Source: Pochonia chlamydosporia 170
Taxonomy: Eukaryota > Ascomycota > Sordariomycetes > Hypocreales > Clavicipitaceae
Direction of reading: 5' to 3'
Assembly (NCBI RefSeq): GCF_001653235.2
Contig: NC_035793.1
Coordinates: 2,790,001 to 2,854,000, forward strand
DNA length: 64,000 bases
Each line of letters opens with the position of its first letter. Position 1 is the stretch's first letter. The notes below the pieces were generated by a model. That model worked only from the letters and a program-made list of their open reading frames with translations, did no database searches and was not told where the DNA came from. Position numbers and translations under genes: made by a program. Shown piece by piece: positions 12,795-24,200 of the stretch.

Positions 12795-12810
12795 ATACTC
12801 CACGGAGTAT
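12795..12810. repeat. Inverted repeat ATACTCC-AC-GGAGTAT
   Basis: Perfect 7-bp arms around a 2-bp centre. It is the palindromic arrangement of the same CGGAGTA word that occurs as direct copies at 1994-2035. Confidence 0.75.
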
Positions 12811-13652
12811 CAATCCGAATAAAATGATGTAATCTAGCTGAACACATCATTTCAAAACTCCAACAGAACAGCTGTCTCATTGGTCTTGACACACCTTTCA
12901 TAACGAGAGCCCCATAGCATACTAACTACCGGTAAGCCATGTGCGTCTTGTCTCGCGGCAGTTCCTCTCCAACATCCGCTCGCAACCACAACTCCTCTTC
13001 CCGTGGGACAAACTCCGCCCCTACACTGTTTTCGTTGTACGGAGCGTTTCCTTCCGGCTCTTAACGCTGCCACATTGTCGGTGAGATGACTTGGTCCTTT
13101 TGCTTTTGTAACCAAATGAGGTGAGTGCCGGCTATTTTTGGCAGTAAGCAGGTTTTATCAGTACGGGTAGAAACTCCGTGCGTTCACGTTCATGTTGCTC
13201 TTGTGAAGACAGTCATGAGATGAAAGGACCGCACTGGTTCGTGAGTTTGCCTGAAATGTCTCATGCTCTTACAAACATGGTGCCTAAGATCGGTCTAGCT
13301 CCTTGCTATTCAAATATGGGATCGGCTCGGGGGGACCAAGAAGCTATTTGTAGATGGGAGATGGTGGTTGAGTTTCTATTTTTGTCCACAGACTCAGCAA
13401 GAGGGTGTGGGTGTGGCCTCGGTCATCTCAATGGCATGCTCCCACTGACTCCATGCAGAGTACACGAATTACGAGCACTCCGAACGACCTGTATAAACAG
13501 TTATGGTCTGAGGTGCTATTCATTCAATACGTCATTAATCTATTCGCTCTATGACAAGCAGGAGGGTAATTGTCCCCGCTCCAATCAAGATTTGGTCCCC
13601 AAATTATCTCCTCTGCAGGATTCTGTCTTCTTATTACTCCATAACTTCTTGT

Positions 13653-15855
13653 TTAATTTTGCTTTGCCCACTCTGAAAACCATTCCAGGGCCTCGGGATT
13701 CGCTACGCTCGCATTGGTCTTGACATTCATGCCGGAGAGAATTTGCTTCACTGCGACCTCGATTCTGTCATCATGTTAGCTTAGAATAGATTGTAGACAG
13801 ACAGAATATATCAACTTACTTCTTGCCATTGCCAGTCTTGGGAATACCAGCACCACACTCTTCCACAACCGCCGGAACGTGCCGGGGGCTAAGTTCAGAC
13901 CGAATCTTGGCCTTGATCTGGGTAGCTAGTTCACTGCTAAACGTCTTACCGGAAACCATGACAACGAAAAGACACACCGTCTCATCCTTGTCTGTTTCCC
14001 TCCTGCGGCCGATACACACAGCTTCTTCAACATCTGCGGCGAAGAATCGCGTGAGGATATTGTAGATTTCTGCTGATCCGAATCGAACACCAGCCGGTTT
14101 CAAAACACCATCTGATCGGCCAAGCATGACGAGGCTGCCGGTGGCAGGATCAGGAATTTTGACGAAATCTCCATGGTGCCATACTGGGCCTTTGACTCCG
14201 CAGACGTTTTCGAACCGTTCGAAATAGGCGGCCCTGTACTTTGCCTGACCGTTTTCGCCAAAGAAGGTCAACGGCTGGCAGGGAAATGGTTTCACACAAA
14301 CCAAGTCGCCTTGCTCCCCGGCGGGCACATCTTCGCCAGAGACGGAGTCTACTACTCTAATGTCCATACCAAGGCCGGCGCATTGAATCTGACCAACTCT
14401 CACAGGCAGCAAAGGGCAAGGCGCACCAAAGAGAGAAATGATGTCCGTACCGCCGGTGATGGAGGCCAAGTTGACCTTTTTCGGGAATGCCTCGTATACA
14501 AACTTGAAGGTGGACGGGGGTAGAGGCGAAGCCGTAGAGTAGATTGACTCCAAGCAAGACAGGTCGACGCTCGGGTCTTCGACAGGACGAATGTTGTTAG
14601 CCTCCAAGGCTGTGAGATATGCAGCTGATGTTCCGAAATGCGTCACCTTTAACTCGGAGAGAAGCTTAGGAAGAGACATGTATGAGTTTGGTCGGAAAGG
14701 CGATCCCGAGTAAAGAACTAAAGTGGTGCCAGCAGCTAGGGCGCCGATACTCCAGTGCCACATCATCCACGATGTTGTGGTATAGTACAACATGCGAGAA
14801 GCAGAAGTCATGGAGCAGTGTAAAATGTGTTCCTTCTTGTGCTGGAGCAGAGTGCCCAATGCAGTGTGAACAATGGCCTTGGGCAAACCAGTAGTGCCAC
14901 TTGAGTACAGGACATAGAGAGGATGCGATGGCGGCAGCTGCTCAAATTTGATGGGGTCTGTTGGGGCAGCTCCCAGGAAAGACTTGTAGTCGACAACCTT
15001 GACGTCTTGGGACTTGATATTTTCAAGGCCAAGGCCAGTGCTGATGTTATTGATGACAACCACCAGTTCGAGGCCAACTTTCTTCAACTCTCCAGCAATG
15101 TCCTTCGTTTTGGGTGTGCTGGACCACTCCTTGCCATTGTAAACGGTGCCATTATCGGCGAACAATACCTTTGGCTTAATCTGAGTAAGACGGTCTAGCA
15201 CGGCAGAGACGCCATTGTCTGGGCTGATACCAGTCCAGATGGCGCCGATAGATGCAGCGGCCAGCATGGCCACGAGAGCCTCCACGTGATTAGAAACGTA
15301 GCCAGCAACAACATCTCCAGCCGTCAAACCAGCACCGCGAAGAGCGTGGGAACATTGCCGTACAGATTCTCGCAGCTCGCTCCATGTCGTTGGCTTCATG
15401 TCACCTGGCAACTCCGTGGCAGTGATGACGGCAACAGCATCTGTCTTCTGCAATGTGTCCGGGGAGAAGAGAAGATTCTCGGCAAAGTTGAGACGGGCCG
15501 ACGAGAAAAAGTCCGGCCGGGGGTACATAGGCGCGTCATCAGGAAGAGCCTATAAGCAGTGTTAGATTGCTAGGACCACATACTGAACAACTACTGGAAG
15601 CAGCAGTATAAGATGAGAGTATCAACGCACCTGGTCGGCTTTCTTGGAAGCAACAATGCCAACAAAATCCCAGACCTCTTCCCAAAAGGCAGAGACACAG
15701 TCCACAGACCATTGATACAGCCCGGGGTATCCATCAATGCTTAGCCCGTACTTCTTGTTCACCCGCTGAATAAACTGCCACATTGGCGTGTCAGCCGGAG
15801 CATCGTGCCTCCATAGCTCGTCAGAAGCATTGCGATTGTTGATGTATTCGCCCAT
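13653..15855 (-). CDS. aacs: Acetoacetyl-CoA synthetase (acetoacetate-CoA ligase)
   Basis: Three exons (15855-15631, 15549-13820, 13764-13653) encode 688 aa, the usual family size. The enzyme activates acetoacetate with ATP and CoA to acetoacetyl-CoA, in cytosolic ketone-body and leucine salvage feeding lipid or sterol synthesis (family knowledge). Visible marks of the ANL superfamily are the N-terminal cap motif with WSVD..FWEEVWDFVG (near residues 48-66), the AACS signature PRPDFFSSARLNFAENLLF following it, the P-loop-like YSSGTTGLPKA near residue 290, the hinge LGRSDGVLKPAGVRFGSAEI, and the C-terminal catalytic lysine in PKTGNGKK (K651 by my count). Exon 3 is supported by an intact junction restoring GKKIEVAVKQI and a natural end. 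It is transcribed divergently from LCB2. Confidence 0.95.
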
Positions 15856-17910
15856 GGTGACGACAATGCACTCGGTTGTGACTGAGCAATGGCTCCAACT
15901 TGGATTCGTTCAATGTTTGGATATGGTGCGTCGCCGTTGAAAATATGGCGGGGGAGGGGCAGATGCAAGGGCCGAGGTGGTCAATTGATTGATGTCGAGG
16001 TCCGTCTTGTTCCGCTTAATATGTGCCGGGTTGCGTGGACAGCCGTGGCGCCGAGAGGTTGAGTACTCGACAATTTCTTTGTTCAAGGCTCAAACGCTCA
16101 TCAAACAAAACGGACTTGACATGCACATGCGAAGAAGAAGGAATTGGAGGAAAACGACACAGCCAGAGAATTACGGTCTGGTGTAACGACAAAATCTATT
16201 TCTAGTGGCGGCTTCAAGAATGTTGGGGAAAATGCACTGAATCTATTTGTCCGTTGTTCGGCTTAAAGACGGAAGGGCCTGAATTGATGAGGACTCAGGG
16301 ACTCTCTTGCCGTGGCCCGGCGCAACCCGCACGCAGGCAGGAGCAGCCGTGACGGCTCTTGCTCGGGACGGTTGCGGAGCTGCAAGTATCTTGGTACCTG
16401 TGCACGGAATACGGAGTAAGAATTTTTGGTGCCAATGCCCGTGCCTGATAAGATAGGGGAGGAACTGGGGCTGACGCTGGTTTGGTTCAGCTTGTGGCTT
16501 GTGGCTGATGAAATTTTGCAATGCCGACATTCAACTTGGGCCAGATCACATTCGTTCACTTTGTTTAATCGGCCAGCTCTGGAAGGATTACTCTATCTGA
16601 TAGACCTCCAAACACCTTTCCTACAATTGTCCGCAGACAAGGGCATCTTACAAGTACAAAACCGCTCCCCCAAGCTGCAAGAGTTGGACGAGCCATCGAG
16701 CCATCAAATTGTATCAGTGAGACCTAGCAACAAAGGCCCCGTCCGACGAGCCGTGTCTGAGTCGCGACAACTTTCCCAGGCGGCATAACAATTTTGCTGG
16801 TCATCACCAGTTTTATTTAACGCCAGTCCGGGGTCCGGGACCCAGAGTCAAATTCAACTAGCGACGCAAGGGGCGGCGTTTGGGTGGAAAGACCTCGACA
16901 CAATGGCCATGCATGTCTCACGAGATGTCTTACCAGACTAGGTCATCATTCATCCAAGACCCTGAATTGCCTCGGGGTACAGAGTAGTATCCAGCTGGGG
17001 CTGGAGCATTCTCACTGCTCAGTCATCGCTTGCTGGCCAAGACAACTTAGAACTTGTGCTGTCAGGACGAGGCAGGCAAGATACCTCATTTTTGCACCAA
17101 CAAGCTGCTCAATTTGATGCGTTGAAGCCATGTTGCCAAATAGTAGTCGCCATATGTTAATTGGTAGTAATGCAACGCCGGCGAGAACCTGACAAAATGG
17201 CGCCGGCCAACTAATACGCACAGTAACACCCGTAGATGCCGTCATTGAAGGACGTCGTCTGATACCATTGCCAGCTAAACACTTAAGCTTGGTGCATGGT
17301 ACTGGTCACTCCGAACGGCCCTGGCATGACGCCGGTACAGAGAAGTGTTCGCCTTGAACTTGGCTCAAACTCGGAATAAACATCAAGACTCAGTCCCATA
17401 TAACTCCACAGGACATATCATCCAGGAAATAACACTTGCCAGGCAGAACAAAAGAACTTGCTGACTGGTGCCAAGCAAATTTGATTTGACGGATGTTGAT
17501 GCAAAATTAACTGTGGATCCAGGGTCACAGCTTTTTCAAGGCCATGGTCAGGGCCGAACGTCAGACTGGACATCTGGAGGCTCCCAAGTTCAATGCTCGG
17601 GAGGCAGGTGCGAGGGAATACTCCGTACGCGAGTAGCGGCCCAGAGAAATGTCTGGCAGAACAACGAATCTGGTACTGAAGTACCTGGATTCAACATTTG
17701 AAGGTCTGGTCTGGTACCACCGCTTCTCAATGCGGGAAGAGGCACCAACGTTTTGCTGCTTTAGCACCGTCTTCAGGCACTGAGTACTTGAGTACCGAGC
17801 ACCGACGTTTCCGGCCCACCACACCCACTAAATTCGGCCTGGTGCGAGGCAAGCGGCACGGTGACTGGTCATTTCAAATTCTTTCTGTAGATTCCCATTG
17901 TGATTGGAGA

Positions 17911-17947
17911 GGTCTGGCAGGTCTGGCAGGTCTGGCAGGTCTGGCAA
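17911..17947. repeat. Four tandem copies of GGTCTGGCA
   Basis: Direct 9-bp repeat in the AACS-LCB2 spacer. GGTCTGG and its complement CCAGACC are common words throughout the spacers of this window. Confidence 0.85.
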
Positions 17948-18651
17948 GTGTCGTAGTTCCCGGTCGCCCCTTGACTGACGAACTGGCGGCTGGCCCGGAA
18001 GCCAATTGAGTGAATGGATGATCAAGTGGTCTGGTGAAGAGTTCCGGCTTCCCGCCCCTGGCGTATCATTCCATGCCCTCCATTTACCAGTTTTTCGCCG
18101 ATTTTGATTTTTGACATTAATCGCCGCCCGGCCAGGCGAGGTCCCACATCGAGCGAACCGATCAAATGGAATATGCTTTTTGATTCTTCTTTTCGCCTTC
18201 AGGCTCGCTGGTCAATCGCTAGTCACCTCGGTTCTGCCTTCATCCAGGCCTGTAGTTAGTTACATGTATGCATGCTGCATGCTCGGTGCATACGAGCTAG
18301 ACTGCATTGCATTTTTTGATAGTCCGGGCTGTCGTCATATCCACGCGTATCAATTGATGTCTGGTCTGGTGTGTGCAAGCACTGGGAGTCTGGTCAAGTC
18401 TGACGCTGCCGGCCTGGACTACGTAGCACCCACCAATTGAGCCTGCGTATCCGCCCAGCCTGGCCTCCACCAGACCAGACTGGGCCACTTCAGATTTGTG
18501 CTCCCACCAGACGGACCAGACATTGAACATCCCGTCCATGTCGCTTTGAGACCGCCCGCGACCGCCTATCCGCTACAACGCGTGCTCACGGAACATTCAT
18601 CCTTCAACTTCAACTATCACATCTACCCATCGACGTCGCTGCACACACATG

Positions 18652-18795
18652 GTGAGTACTACCGCCGCATTTACTTCCTCTCATCTTCATTTTCCCTTCC
18701 TTCCGGCAGGGGCTCCATGTTGTTGGCGTGGACAATCCCGTCACTTCTCATTTTCTCTTCACCTCGTTCCCTCCCCCCTATCTCCTGAATTCCAG
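18652..18795 (+). other. Possible 5'-UTR intron of LCB2
   Basis: A strong donor (GTGAGT at 18652-18657) is followed by a pyrimidine-rich stretch and a TCCAG acceptor ending at 18795. Another acceptor-like TCCTCAG ends near 19090. Both lie in the leader of LCB2, so an intron would not change the protein. Inferred from consensus only. Confidence 0.3.
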
Positions 18796-19215
18796 TATCC
18801 TCAGCTTCAGCACCTGTACTTTCAGCACGCCACCAGATTGCGTCGCCCAAGATCAGTGAACACATCACCAATTGTATTTGGGAGGCAATTGCATGACTGT
18901 TTTTACCCACTGCTTGCTCTTGATCGCGCATTTGTGGTGTATCGTTGCGCTGTGCATGCACAGGAAGCTGCAAGCTGCGTTTCTCACGCAATTGCTGCAT
19001 CACCGCTTTCGGTCGGGAGAGGCAACCAACACTTCTCTGATACATTTTTCATCTCCTCTCACCAGCCACTGACTTTCTCCTTCCTCAGCAAAAATTTGGT
19101 ACCTGGTGATTAATCCATCACCGCCAAATACTCTTCCGGCACACCCGTCTCGGTCGGCATTCCTGTTGACGCACCTGCTTGGCTCCAACATTGAAGGCGT
19201 TGATGACAAGGAGAC

Positions 19216-21273
19216 ATGCCCCGCAAACTGGCAAACCCTTTTTCGAACTCTTCCGCCATGTCATCATCCGAAAAGACGGGCGAAAGACGTCCCTCCACCT
19301 CGAAAGGAAACCGCATCAGCCAATTCTTTTCCTCGAGCCCCAAGTCCAAGGACCATACCTCGGCCCAGCAGGCGCTGCTCGCCATGCAGCAGCAACAGCA
19401 GCAGCAACCGGCTGTGGTCCAACAACAGCAGATTCAGGCCAACGGCTTGCCAGCCGGCATCTCGCCTCCATCAACTTCTCTCCCTATAATCTCCTTGTCT
19501 ACCGCTGTCGCGGGCGACCACAACAGCTCTGAGCCACCAACCACGACGCTGTTCCGACCCAAGTCTGCTGAGGAAATGGAGAGAAAGAGACGAGCCGATT
19601 CTCAGTTTGGTCCCCTCTGCCATTCAAGCCATCTCTATGTCAGCAAGTCGCATGGTGTGCCTCTGGAACCGCCGATCGAAGACGAGCCTCCATATTACTT
19701 CCTTCTCACGACCTACATTAGCTATCTACTTCTTATCCTCGTGGGTCATATTTGCGACTTCTTCGGCAAGAGGTTCGGAGACAAGAAACATTACGACTCT
19801 CTGAAAGTACAGAATGGCTATGCTCCTCTGAATGATGACTTCGACAGCTTTTACACCAGACGATTGAAGATGAGACTGGACGATTGCTTTGCCCGGCCAA
19901 CCATCGGTGTCCCTGGACGATACATTACCCTGATGGACCGCAAGTCCAGCGACAACAATCGGTCCTATCAGTACACTGGTACCTATACCGAGACTCTGAA
20001 CATGAGCTCTTACAATTACTTGGGATTTGCCCAATCCGAAGGGCCCTGTGCCGATGCTGTCGAGGAGTGTGTAAAGCGATATGGCGTTACCACTAGCAGC
20101 CCCCGTGGCGATGCTGGCACCACTGATTTGGCACTCGAGGTTGAACGGGAGGTTGCTTCATTTGTTGGCAAACCCGATGCGATGGTTTTCTCCATGGGTT
20201 ACGTAACCAATGCCAGCTCGTTCCCAGCCCTCGCCTCCAAGGGTTGCCTCATCATCTCTGACGAATTGAATCACGCTTCGATTCGTATCGGAGCCCGTCT
20301 TTCCGGTGCTGTCATTCAATCCTTCAAACACAATGACATGAATGACTTGGAAAGAGTTCTGCGAGAAAATATCTCCCAGGGTCAGCCTCGTACTCACCGC
20401 CCGTGGAAAAAGATTCTGGTTGTTGTTGAAGGCTTGTACTCCATGGAAGGCACCATGTGTGATCTGCCAGGCATCCTGTCCCTCAAGAAGAAGTACAAGT
20501 TTTATCTTTTTGTTGATGAGGCCCACTCTATTGGTGCTTTGGGACCTCGTGGCCGTGGCGTTTGTGACTACTTTGGCATTGATCCTTCAGAAGTCGATAT
20601 TCTGATGGGCACGCTGACCAAATCTTTTGGTGCCAATGGCGGCTATATTGCCGCTGAGAAGCACATTATCGACAAATTGAGAAGCACGAATGCATCCACC
20701 CAGTATGGAGAGTCCCCTGCTCCATGTGTCCTGATGCAGATTCTGGCGTCTTTGAAGCTCATCACGGGTGAACTGTGCCCTGGACAAGGCGAAGAACGTT
20801 TGCAGCGCATTGCCTTTAACTCCCGTTACCTTCGACTTGGTCTCAAGCGTCTTGGCTATATTGTTTATGGACATGATGATTCGCCTATTATCCCAATCAT
20901 GCTTTACAACCCTGGAAAGATGCCAGCTTTCAGCCGCGAAATGCTAAAACGCAAGATTTCCGTGGTTGTGGTCGGATACCCTGCTACACCCCTAATCAGC
21001 TCCCGTGCTCGATTCTGTGTCTCCGCAGCCCACAACAAGGACGACTTGGACAGACTTTTGGCTGCCTGCGACGAAGTAGCAGATGTGATTCAACTGAAGT
21101 TCTCTACTGGTGTTGCTGGAGGCCTTGAACCTCTCCCTGCGGGCGTCGACGTCACCCCTGACGAAGAGAAGGAATGGAGACGGGTCAACGGCATCCCCCT
21201 CAATCCTCCTCGCTGGACAGTGGAAGACATCACGCGTTGCGGTGTCCGCGACGCCAAGCGCCCCTTGAGGTAA
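19216..21273 (+). CDS. LCB2: Serine palmitoyltransferase subunit 2
   Basis: Intronless, 685 aa. It is the PLP-binding catalytic subunit of serine palmitoyltransferase, which condenses serine and palmitoyl-CoA to 3-ketosphinganine in the ER membrane with Lcb1, the first step of sphingolipid synthesis (family knowledge). Residues 1-140 are a low-complexity Ser/Gln-rich extension with a polyQ run. A hydrophobic membrane segment lies around residues 156-178 (YYFLLTTYISYLLLILV). The alpha-oxoamine synthase fold follows, with the substrate loop NMSSYNYLGFA, DELNHASIR, VDEAHSIGALGP and the PLP lysine K469 in GTLTKSFGANGG. The first ATG is used; Met15 is an alternative with no effect on the catalytic domain. 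The family members I know are usually somewhat shorter at the N-terminus. Confidence 0.97.
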   Translation: MPRKLANPFSNSSAMSSSEKTGERRPSTSKGNRISQFFSSSPKSKDHTSAQQALLAMQQQQQQQPAVVQQQQIQANGLPAGISPPSTSLPIISLSTAVAGDHNSSEPPTTTLFRPKSAEEMERKRRADSQFGPLCHSSHLYVSKSHGVPLEPPIEDEPPYYFLLTTYISYLLLILVGHICDFFGKRFGDKKHYDSLKVQNGYAPLNDDFDSFYTRRLKMRLDDCFARPTIGVPGRYITLMDRKSSDNNRSYQYTGTYTETLNMSSYNYLGFAQSEGPCADAVEECVKRYGVTTSSPRGDAGTTDLALEVEREVASFVGKPDAMVFSMGYVTNASSFPALASKGCLIISDELNHASIRIGARLSGAVIQSFKHNDMNDLERVLRENISQGQPRTHRPWKKILVVVEGLYSMEGTMCDLPGILSLKKKYKFYLFVDEAHSIGALGPRGRGVCDYFGIDPSEVDILMGTLTKSFGANGGYIAAEKHIIDKLRSTNASTQYGESPAPCVLMQILASLKLITGELCPGQGEERLQRIAFNSRYLRLGLKRLGYIVYGHDDSPIIPIMLYNPGKMPAFSREMLKRKISVVVVGYPATPLISSRARFCVSAAHNKDDLDRLLAACDEVADVIQLKFSTGVAGGLEPLPAGVDVTPDEEKEWRRVNGIPLNPPRWTVEDITRCGVRDAKRPLR

Positions 21274-24200
21274 ACAAGAGCAAGCGTTTTTTGGAGATGA
21301 GGAAATCAACAAGCAACATAATTCGAATGATTGAGCCAACATGTACGGGGCGTTGTTTCTACAAGTTTTGCAAGGGTCCGGTCGCACTGGTTTCGGTGTT
21401 TTGTCTTTTGTGTTATCTTTTTTGACACTTTTTTCAATGTTTGCATCTGGCATAGACCTCCGGCAACTCGTAAAGCGGTCTGCAGACTGTTGGAGTATGC
21501 TGTCTTTTGCTGTTCTTTTCTACATTGGCGCCCTCCCCTAACCTTCACAAGCGCCGGCTGATTTGTGGGCGCTCCTGTAAAGCCTACTTGCAGCATTATC
21601 ACATGTATATCCTTTATTGCACCTATGGCGAATTGGCTTGTAAATGTCATTGACAGGGTGGTGGTATTAATATTGTTTCTTCTGGGGAAGCCCATAAGTT
21701 GGTGGAACGACGGAAGTACGAGTGTCTGGGTATGGAGAACAAGAAGAAATGAGAACAAAGTAGATGAATCCTGAGGACATGGATTGTATATAGAGATACT
21801 GGTTTATGACCTAAACAGAAAGGCGTAGTTGGGAATTGCGGTAGCCATGCCGGCGACCAACACACCAAAGAGACCTAATGAAGCTGCTATTCAGGAAACC
21901 ACGAAAATGAACTGAACACTGTTGTGCAAAATTGAACTGCTTTGTTACCATGGTGAGCCTGAGTGTGTCGACAGCCCTTTGACTGAACAGGCCTGAGCAC
22001 GGCATTGTAGGAGTTGCCGATTGAGCCATTCAATGTTCATAGTCTGTTCACAGTCTGTTCACAAGCTACGAAGAGGTTTGATGGACTAAACGGCTTAACC
22101 GCTTGGGGACCTCAAAGTCTGGCAAGACGCGTGCGTCTCTGAGGATGGAGGTCTGGTGTCACGATACGCATGATGCATTGAAACATGAGGCATGATGTTT
22201 AAGTCCCTGCAGCTAAACGCTTGCCTTCCCTGCCGCAACTGTAGAACAACATGGTAATCGAAACAACTACTCGACTGGGTAGGCATCGCTTGGCAGGATG
22301 ATGAAATCATCGTGGTCGGGTTACGTCTAGCTCTTGTGTTTGGCCTGGTACGGGTAAGGCGAAGTGGCTTAATCTGAGACGTCGACTTGGATGATTGTCA
22401 AACAAAGCCTAACCAAGAACAGGTTTCTTGCCAACTACAGGCAGAGCCGGCATCTGGCGCTAAAGGAAGAGGTGGGTGAATAAACGGCCCAGATAATGGA
22501 ACTTGATGTCGAGGAGGTTCTGCAGTGTTTTAGACTGTTTCCAGAGGATTGAAGACTTGAGACGCTCCCATGGTCTGATGGTCAGGATACGAGAGAGGCG
22601 TTCGATAATAGAGCCTCAATGAATGACGACACTGACGCAGATGTATGCAGTTGAGGGTTGCGAAATAGGATAGTGACCGACAGGAGGGGATTATTTTTAG
22701 ACACATAGATAGTACAAGATGCATACGCTGTGACGTGCGGTGTGCGATATGGTAAAGAGAGGCTGAGCATTATATTGGAAGTTGATGTGACTGGAGTTGA
22801 GTTGCATTCTCATGGCCCTGTTTACCAGCCAACTCGTTTCGACCAGGGACTTGGGAGATGGAAACGAACGCCCGGAAAATAAAGTCGACTGAATCTCGCG
22901 CCGCTGGATGAACAATGAGCGCCGGCAGGGAAGCTGGGCGAGCATGGCGCCAGAGAGAACCTGAAACGCAGACACGGAGACTGGCGGATTTTTTTGAGGA
23001 TCCAAAAAACGACGAGCAAGTGAGTGTAAGCGGATGGCTGTTTCATGCGACGATTGATGTGAGGAAAAAGAAGGTTCCACTTTTGTCTACGGATCAGCTG
23101 GGATGGGTGAATCAGTAGAATAAACAAGGGCAGAAACAATGTTCAGTTGTGAGGGATTCAAATGGGGAAGCTTGATAACAGGGCGTATCCGTGAGGGCTG
23201 AAGTTTGGCAAGGAGCAGCATTGTGAGAAACGGTGGCGGTGTTTTGAAAAACATTGTGGCATTTCGATGCTGGGCTTTTCTTTTTGACGAATCAGCTGCG
23301 TGCACGTCTGAAACTTGGGACCTGATCTCACAGTAAAGTCATTGATCCGCATCTAACGGCGAGGTATGCGAGATGGTGAACATGACGCCTGGAACCATGC
23401 CAATTGGATCGGCAAACTATGAGTCCAACGGGGGAAGATCATGACCAGGCCTTGAAGCATTGAGGACGTGGAGCAGCGTCAGGGTAGTTGTCCCAAGATG
23501 TACACGAGCCTTGATCCTTGACCCTTACGGACTGTGGAGGTGAGGGTGAAAGTTCGGATTATGTAGCCAAACATGATGGCGGAAGAGAGCATGGACTGAA
23601 AGTTCCAGAGCGGCATTGACGACGGACTGGCCAGGTGGGCTTGTGGTTCAGGTGAACTGAGGGACCTGAGATGGGAATTGGTTTCAAGATGGCACGATGT
23701 AGACGGGACGAAGAGGCGTGGTGATATTTTGTGGGTGCAAATTGATGCTGAATCGTGGAAATGTCCAGTCAGCGTCTTCATTTTGTATGAGTTGTTTAGT
23801 CAAGAAAGTAGGTAGTCTGGCTGTTATCAAGACAAGTTCTGATATTGCAGCACGCCGTGCTAGAGTTCTGCATCACAATCCATCTCCAGAAATACCGAAA
23901 CTAGTCGAAACCATCTTGTCTGAGTTTCTATGCTACATGGATTACATGGATCACACTCACATCCCTGCCCTTGAGCTCCCCCATGTCAGGGCATCATCGT
24001 GCAATTCTCTGGCTCAAACCAACGTCGACGCATTACTGGACCGCAGGCAGACAACAATACGAAAGGCTAAGAAGGGAAGTTTATGCGCCGATAGGACAAT
24101 CCGAAACGTGAATAGAGATGCGCTCTTTTGGTATTGAAAGACGTTTGTGAGATGGTTTTGCGAGAGTAGTGTTCAACTTGACGAGCCTTTGATCGCAGCA

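Larger units (their letters stand above)
7570..13652. other. Gene-free interval upstream of the Gbeta gene
   Basis: About 6 kb without a supportable gene. Its first 700 bp are the CT-rich (on the coding strand) leader/promoter of the Gbeta gene, with G-runs and an 11-G homopolymer on the plus strand. The rest contains only short overlapping frames on both strands, the longest being 182 codons at 10337-10885 opposite 137 codons at 10495-10908, neither recognisable. Small features are an ATTCAA hexamer repeat (about 10884-10907) and an inverted ATACTCC..GGAGTAT element (12795-12810). Confidence 0.6.
15856..19215. other. Divergent spacer between acetoacetyl-CoA synthetase and LCB2
   Basis: 3.4 kb with no supportable gene. 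It contains a TACGGAGTA word (16410-16418), its complement (17619-17627) and a 9-bp tandem repeat (17911-17947). Towards LCB2 it becomes CT-rich, as expected for a promoter and 5' leader, and there is a plausible 5'-UTR splice donor at 18652. Confidence 0.6.
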
